In this document: in pieces, positions 60,337-64,000 of the stretch | Layout of the letters: every line of letters begins with the position of its first letter | Position numbering within the stretch: the stretch's first letter is position 1 | Source: Bdellovibrionales bacterium Ga0074137 | Lineage (GTDB): Bacteria > Bdellovibrionota > Bdellovibrionia > Bdellovibrionales > JAMPXM01 | NCBI GenBank assembly: GCA_001464715.1 | Contig: LNDT01000025.1 | Location: 1 to 64,000 of the forward strand | Length of the DNA: 64,000 nucleotides | Direction of reading: 5' to 3' | The notes under the pieces: model-generated | The model's database searches: none | Seen by the model: only the letters and a program-made list of their open reading frames with translations | What the model was told of the DNA's origin: nothing | Position numbers and translations under genes: made by a program

Positions 60337-60774
60337 ATGGTACGTTCGTCGTTCATCGTCGTTTCCGACGACCAACTTCTAATTCAGAAAGCTCACCAAT
60401 TTGGAATGGTGAATAGCGTAACGGTGAAAGTGATGTCACCGGCTGAGTACGAAGCATCAAATAACAAAGGCGAGGTTCCAAGTCTCGTTGCGGGTTCGGG
60501 CCAGACCGAAAATTCATCGACACAGATGAATTCGTCGATGGCAAAAGTTCTTCCGTTTCCTGGCACTCCAGGTTTCGTTGGATCCGACGCGCGTCGATCT
60601 GTTTCTACAATCGATCAGCTTGAGAGCGTAGCGATCGAAAGTGCGATCACGGCTTTCAAAGGCAATCTGACGGAGGCTGCAAAAGCTCTCGGCATTGGTC
60701 GTGCGACACTCTACCGAAAAGTAAAAGCTTACAATCTTGATCCGGCCATGGCCCGCAAGAAAAAAGCGGCTTAA
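60337..60774 (+). CDS. Fis-type helix-turn-helix regulator
   Basis: A 145-residue protein. The C-terminus (about 93-135) is a Fis/NtrC-type HTH_8 DNA-binding domain: AIESAITAFKGNLTEAAKAL followed by GIGRATLYRKVKAYNL. The N-terminal 85 residues do not resemble a receiver or AAA+ domain and look partly disordered (Ser/Asn/Gly-rich). It is thus like the isolated DNA-binding tail of a sigma-54 activator with a short unknown N-terminal part. The S41-like gene follows 28 nt later, so they may be co-transcribed. Confidence 0.85.
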   Translation: MVRSSFIVVSDDQLLIQKAHQFGMVNSVTVKVMSPAEYEASNNKGEVPSLVAGSGQTENSSTQMNSSMAKVLPFPGTPGFVGSDARRSVSTIDQLESVAIESAITAFKGNLTEAAKALGIGRATLYRKVKAYNLDPAMARKKKAA

Positions 60775-60802
60775 TTGACGTAACGAAACCGAAAAGACTT
60801 TC

Positions 60803-62152
60803 GTGCGTTTTTTATCAACGAACGACAAAGAAAAGATTCCAGATAAGATCTCAAAAATAACGATACTCCTCGGAGTGTCGTTATTTTTTATTTTGGCGAG
60901 TTGGTTTTTCGGAAGAGTCCAAAGATCCGCGCTTCTTGTCGCCGCTCACAGTGTTTGCTCTCGGGTCGCGGCAGAGTACGTGAAGAACACCGATCCGTCG
61001 GTGCTCTCTTTTATTGAAATATGCCATAGAGAGGCTTCGAAAGATGTCGCGACCGCGCTGAAGGGCGACTACGGTCCGGATCCGCGTCGGGCTTTGATCA
61101 GCGTCATCAACGATCGCTTAAGTGCACTTCGTGTTTCACATTTGTCTGCCTATGCCCCCGACGAAACGGCCGCGCTATGGACTAGAGAAGCTGTCGATAC
61201 GGGCGTGCGCGCTCGCTGGGTGGATGGGGAGGCGATAATTCAACGCCTTGTCGAAAAGTCACCAGCCGCTCGCGCGGGGATTCGTGTCGGAGATTTGGTG
61301 ATCGCTGTTGATGGAATCCCACTTTCTGAAATTCAAGATCTCGAACGCGCCAGCGGTGTGTGGGAGATTCTTCGTCCCGACGAGACACGGGTCTTTTTAC
61401 CTGTGGTCGCTGAGACTCTTCAGGACAGTGTCGTTCCTTACTGGCTTACGCAGCAAGAACGTGACGACGTCCGGGTCTTAAGAATCCCGTCATTTCTTCC
61501 GCAGGCCATTGATAACGAAGATTGGCCGCGTGTGCGAGATCAGATCGCGCGTCTTTCGGAAGATAATCAGAAACTGGTGATCGATCTTCGCGGAAATCCT
61601 GGTGGAAGTTTTCCTGCGATGCTTCGGGTTCTGGGGCTATTGAAGTGTGATCGTGATCTTGTGGGTTGGATTTATCGGGGCGAAGCGCCGACTTTAAAAG
61701 ATTCGATGGCGCGCGATCGTCGCTCTTTTGAAATGACGGAGGCCTTGGAGGCAGAACCTCAGCTTGAGCAATTAGCGAAAAACGGAGCGATCGCACTTGT
61801 GCCTTTTCAAAAAGGACCATGTTTCGAAGGACCGATCGGCGTGTTGATCGATCAAGACACGGGATCTGTGGCCGAGATTTTCGCCCAGGCCTTAAAGGAG
61901 CGACCTCGCACACTCGTGGCAGGGTGGCGCTCGGCGGGCCACGTCGTTATGGCCAGGTGGTTTCAAATCGCAGGACTTAGTTCTGACTACACAGTCTCGG
62001 TGCCTGTGGCTCTGTTTCGCTCGGCGAAGGGCGAGGAGCTTGAGGGGCGCGGCGTTTCGCCCGATCAGTTAATGACGGACTCTTTGAAGCGCTGGCGAAG
62101 CTCTAAAGACCCGTGGATCGCCGACCTGATACGTTCGGTCAATTCGCTCTGA
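60803..62152 (+). CDS. PDZ and S41 (CtpA-like) protein lacking the catalytic lysine
   Basis: A 449-residue protein with an N-terminal membrane anchor (about 20-41), a helical region, a PDZ domain (about 135-195, EKSPAARAGIRVGDLVIAVD) and an S41 peptidase domain (about 215-430). The oxyanion/strand motif LVIDLRGNPGGS and the nucleophile region DTGSVAEIFAQAL (Ser355) are present. The general-base lysine of CtpA/Tsp (GKG in family members) falls at His380 in GWRSAGHVV. So either His acts as base or the enzyme is inactive. GTG 60803 is a weakly supported start. Likely periplasmic. Confidence 0.8.
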   Translation: MRFLSTNDKEKIPDKISKITILLGVSLFFILASWFFGRVQRSALLVAAHSVCSRVAAEYVKNTDPSVLSFIEICHREASKDVATALKGDYGPDPRRALISVINDRLSALRVSHLSAYAPDETAALWTREAVDTGVRARWVDGEAIIQRLVEKSPAARAGIRVGDLVIAVDGIPLSEIQDLERASGVWEILRPDETRVFLPVVAETLQDSVVPYWLTQQERDDVRVLRIPSFLPQAIDNEDWPRVRDQIARLSEDNQKLVIDLRGNPGGSFPAMLRVLGLLKCDRDLVGWIYRGEAPTLKDSMARDRRSFEMTEALEAEPQLEQLAKNGAIALVPFQKGPCFEGPIGVLIDQDTGSVAEIFAQALKERPRTLVAGWRSAGHVVMARWFQIAGLSSDYTVSVPVALFRSAKGEELEGRGVSPDQLMTDSLKRWRSSKDPWIADLIRSVNSL

Positions 62153-62163
62153 ATTTCCGGATG

Positions 62164-62346
62164 TGTCTCATTTTGAAACGTTCCTCTCTTTGCATTTCCG
62201 CTGTCGACGAAATGCACAGGTGTCGAACATGAAGCGGCGGTAGAATTTTAGTAGATCTGATTGGCGCGTAGGTTCGATAGGAAGTGACTCATCTCGGAAC
62301 GCTGGTTGCACCTCTTAGTCGTTGAGCGCTTCTGAAGTACGAGATG
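62164..62346. promoter_or_regulatory. Upstream region of the membrane protein gene: TGTCTCA site and stem
   Basis: TGTCTCA-TTT-TGAAACG (62164-62180) is an imperfect member of the TGTCYCA palindrome class. Further down, CATCTCG (62290-62296) and CGAGATG (62340-62346) are perfect inverted 7-mers that could close a leader stem before the GGAGG and ATG at 62374. No clear -35/-10 pair was found. Confidence 0.3.
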
Positions 62347-62373
62347 CGCAGTTGGCTTTTTGGGGAGGATTTT

Positions 62374-63096
62374 ATGGAATCGAACGACGGCAAAAAAAAC
62401 GATTCGGGTTCGCGAAAAGTGATCGATATTTCGGATCGCATTTCGGCGCGCCTTGCTGCAAAAGGCCCTGTCGAGAAAATCAAAGCGATGAAAGTTCGAC
62501 TTGATCTTGAGCAAGCCAAGATCGCGATTCCGGCGTCTCTATTGTCTATTCTTGTTGTCGTAACACTAGCCAATTCGAAACTTTTGGATTCTCCCGAGGT
62601 TGTCGAGTCGCGTGAACTTGCATCTCAAGGTACGTTGATCGCGCCATCTCGTGGAATCGCATCGATTCCTTCAGGAACTTCGCAGGGTGAAGACGAGTTG
62701 ATTCAGGCGATGGCTCAGAAAACGCTTGGCGAAATCGCGGCCGTGGGTCGAAAGCCTTCAGCCCTTGAAAAGCTGAGTCTTGAAACTTTAGAAGGAAAAT
62801 ACGCGATTCGAATGGACTCTTCTCAGAAAATTTCTGAGATCGAAATCGCTCAAAACCAGGTCGATAGCGCGATCGCGTTTGACGCCAAGTTTATTGAAAA
62901 CAACCGATCGTGGATGCCTGTGTCTTTCGAGAAAAGCCTTCGCGTCGAAAGTCACGGTGGCGATCTTGGTCAGAAGCAAACTTACCACCTCGTGAATAAG
63001 CTTTCGATTCCAGTCGCACGGATTGACGTGAGCCTGGACACTTCCGGCCGACTCTTGGCCATGAAGGTTGTTCCTACAACAGCTTCCGAAAAATAG
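62374..63096 (+). CDS. Membrane-anchored periplasmic protein, unknown
   Basis: A 240-residue protein: a polar/basic cytoplasmic N-terminus (1-50), one membrane helix (about 51-66, IAIPASLLSILVVVTLA) and a periplasmic domain (about 80-240) that looks alpha/beta, with VDSAIAFDAKFIENNRSWMP and a final strand pair (ARIDVSLDTSGRLLAMKVVP). No family recognised. ATG 62374 has GGGGAGG about 6 nt upstream; the frame's upstream ATG 62344 lies inside the leader stem. An RDD-family gene follows. Confidence 0.72.
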   Translation: MESNDGKKNDSGSRKVIDISDRISARLAAKGPVEKIKAMKVRLDLEQAKIAIPASLLSILVVVTLANSKLLDSPEVVESRELASQGTLIAPSRGIASIPSGTSQGEDELIQAMAQKTLGEIAAVGRKPSALEKLSLETLEGKYAIRMDSSQKISEIEIAQNQVDSAIAFDAKFIENNRSWMPVSFEKSLRVESHGGDLGQKQTYHLVNKLSIPVARIDVSLDTSGRLLAMKVVPTTASEK

Positions 63097-63212
63097 GGTC
63101 CGGTTCGTTATCTGTAGCTCGGCCCTTAGTCGAGCCATTGACGGCTCACGTTTTCACGACAGTTCCCTATGAATCCTCTCTCGCCCAACGTCAATTCGGC
63201 CGATAAAGTCGT

Positions 63213-64000
63213 ATGGTTCTGGGCAATCCCTTTGAGCAACCGAAAAACACATCCAGCGATCGTCGTCAGACCGGCGAGGGCGCAGCTCTTCCTTTCGATC
63301 GTTTGGCAGCGCACGTTGCCGATCTCGTTTTACTGGCGCCGATCATGGCGCTTGCGATGGCGCCATTTCGCCGGGCCGTTTTGGAAGCGAAGCTCTTGGA
63401 CAATGCTTACGATTCTGACTGGGCATTGATTCAAGGATTGGTCGCAGCAATGGCCGTCGGCATTGCATGGGAAACATTTTTTATTTCGATGTGGGGAGCA
63501 AGCCCAGGGCGAATGATTTTCGGTCTTCGCGTCGTCGATGTTTGGACCGGTGAAAAGCCGCGTCCCTTTCACGCGTTCGTGAGGGCATTGACCTGGTGGG
63601 GAAGCTTGCTTGTCTTGGGAGCTCCGTTTTTTGGAGTTTATGGAAACGCCAAACGTCGACCACTTCATGATCGCGTTGGTGATACGGAAGTGAGATCCCG
63701 CAATACGCGGCGCCAGTCGTCGCCGCCACAGATCACTGAACTTGCGTTCGGATCGCTTTTCACAACGGGTGCCATATTTTTTGCGTCACTCGTACTAACA
63801 AGCCAAATGTACGTCCTTCGTGAACACGCTCGTATGGCCGGAGAGAAGAATCAGCCGCGCCTTTGTGCCGATGTGACTTCCACGTTGGAGTCGTGGGAGG
63901 GCGGACCTTCAAAGCCCACACGCATTGCGGCGGCCATCAGTCTTAGCGCCGCAGGGGCGACGGATTCTTCGTGTCTTGAAGTCGAAGCTGAGTACGCACT
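63213..64000 (+). CDS. RDD-family membrane protein, 3' end beyond the window
   Basis: The frame from ATG 63213 stays open to the window end (262 codons). RDD signature: FDRLAAHVADLVLLAPIMAL with the Arg-Asp positions, then a second helix pair and the conserved SPGRMIFGLRVVDVWTGEKP and RRPLHDRVGDTEV segments. A further hydrophobic helix (about 180-200) and a soluble extension with Cys (PRLCADVTSTLES) follow, so this protein is larger than a plain RDD domain. RDD proteins have been linked to ion (Na+) transport in a few cases, but their role is mostly unknown. No strong ribosome-binding site is seen. Confidence 0.8.
   Translation, partial: MVLGNPFEQPKNTSSDRRQTGEGAALPFDRLAAHVADLVLLAPIMALAMAPFRRAVLEAKLLDNAYDSDWALIQGLVAAMAVGIAWETFFISMWGASPGRMIFGLRVVDVWTGEKPRPFHAFVRALTWWGSLLVLGAPFFGVYGNAKRRPLHDRVGDTEVRSRNTRRQSSPPQITELAFGSLFTTGAIFFASLVLTSQMYVLREHARMAGEKNQPRLCADVTSTLESWEGGPSKPTRIAAAISLSAAGATDSSCLEVEAEYA

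Noticed and set aside
63199-63206. Perfect FliA -10 (GCCGATAA) before the RDD gene
   Set aside because: No TAAA-type -35 at the right distance and it ends only 6 nt before the ATG.
1-64000. tRNA, rRNA, CRISPR, transposase, prophage or replication origin
   Set aside because: Scanning the intergenic regions gave no cloverleaf, repeat-spacer array, IS end or DnaA-box cluster.

Overview
This 64 kb window is a densely packed bacterial chromosome segment, almost certainly from a Bdellovibrio-like predatory bacterium (phylum Bdellovibrionota). Three things point there: a Myxococcus/Bdellovibrio-type gliding-motor operon (a TolQ-like and two TolR-like proteins, TPR proteins, an AgmX/PglI-type protein and a myxobacterial-type outer-membrane barrel); a free-standing c-di-GMP-I riboswitch RNA resembling the Bdellovibrio merRNA; and single-copy housekeeping genes with delta-group features (DUF1844, RNase Y, alpha2-type GlyRS, PPDK). 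I see no CRISPR, tRNA, rRNA, transposase or prophage gene.

Layout. 1-6 kb: the start of a leftward membrane-protein gene, then tldD-tldE (PmbA family), a long intergenic hairpin, and on the minus strand a two-PDZ HtrA protease, a DUF1844 protein and a degenerate M48-type membrane protein. 6-13.6 kb: a moxR-DUF58-batA-batB/TPR-batD operon. 13.5-22 kb: a GT2 glycosyltransferase, an operon of two polytopic membrane proteins (Agl23/GT-C type) with an Slt-type lytic transglycosylase, then a LysM lipoprotein transglycosylase. 21.9-26.6 kb: dps, the c-di-GMP RNA, a secreted HExxH protein, an orphan secretin N-domain protein, an Mrp ATPase without its CxxC, and a J-like membrane protein. 26.7-33 kb: glyS-ppdK, then a 2 kb segment with two secreted-protein genes, bracketed by exact inverted 54-nt palindromic elements.

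33-43.9 kb: the gliding-motor operon, preceded by a good sigma-54 -24/-12 sequence and ending in a VWA lipoprotein and a long hairpin. 44-50.7 kb: smc, ftsY (with an N-terminal membrane anchor) and a lipoprotein/outer-membrane-barrel pair. 50.7-59 kb: an alpha/beta-hydrolase on the minus strand, zapA, 5-formyl-THF cyclo-ligase, rny, tyrS, a ferredoxin with an Arg/Gly tail, an inner-membrane protein on the minus strand, gpmA and hemB. 59-64 kb: an acidic unknown protein, a Fis-type HTH regulator with a structured leader and a FliA-like promoter, an S41-like protein lacking the catalytic Lys, a membrane-anchored unknown and the start of an RDD-family membrane protein.

Themes: envelope and peptidoglycan remodelling, surface motility, and attack-phase style regulation (c-di-GMP RNA, sigma-54 and FliA-like promoters). 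Intergenic regions carry an unusual set of long hairpins, several beginning within a few bases of a stop codon. All functional calls are from reading motifs by eye; no database search, folding program or codon statistic was run.
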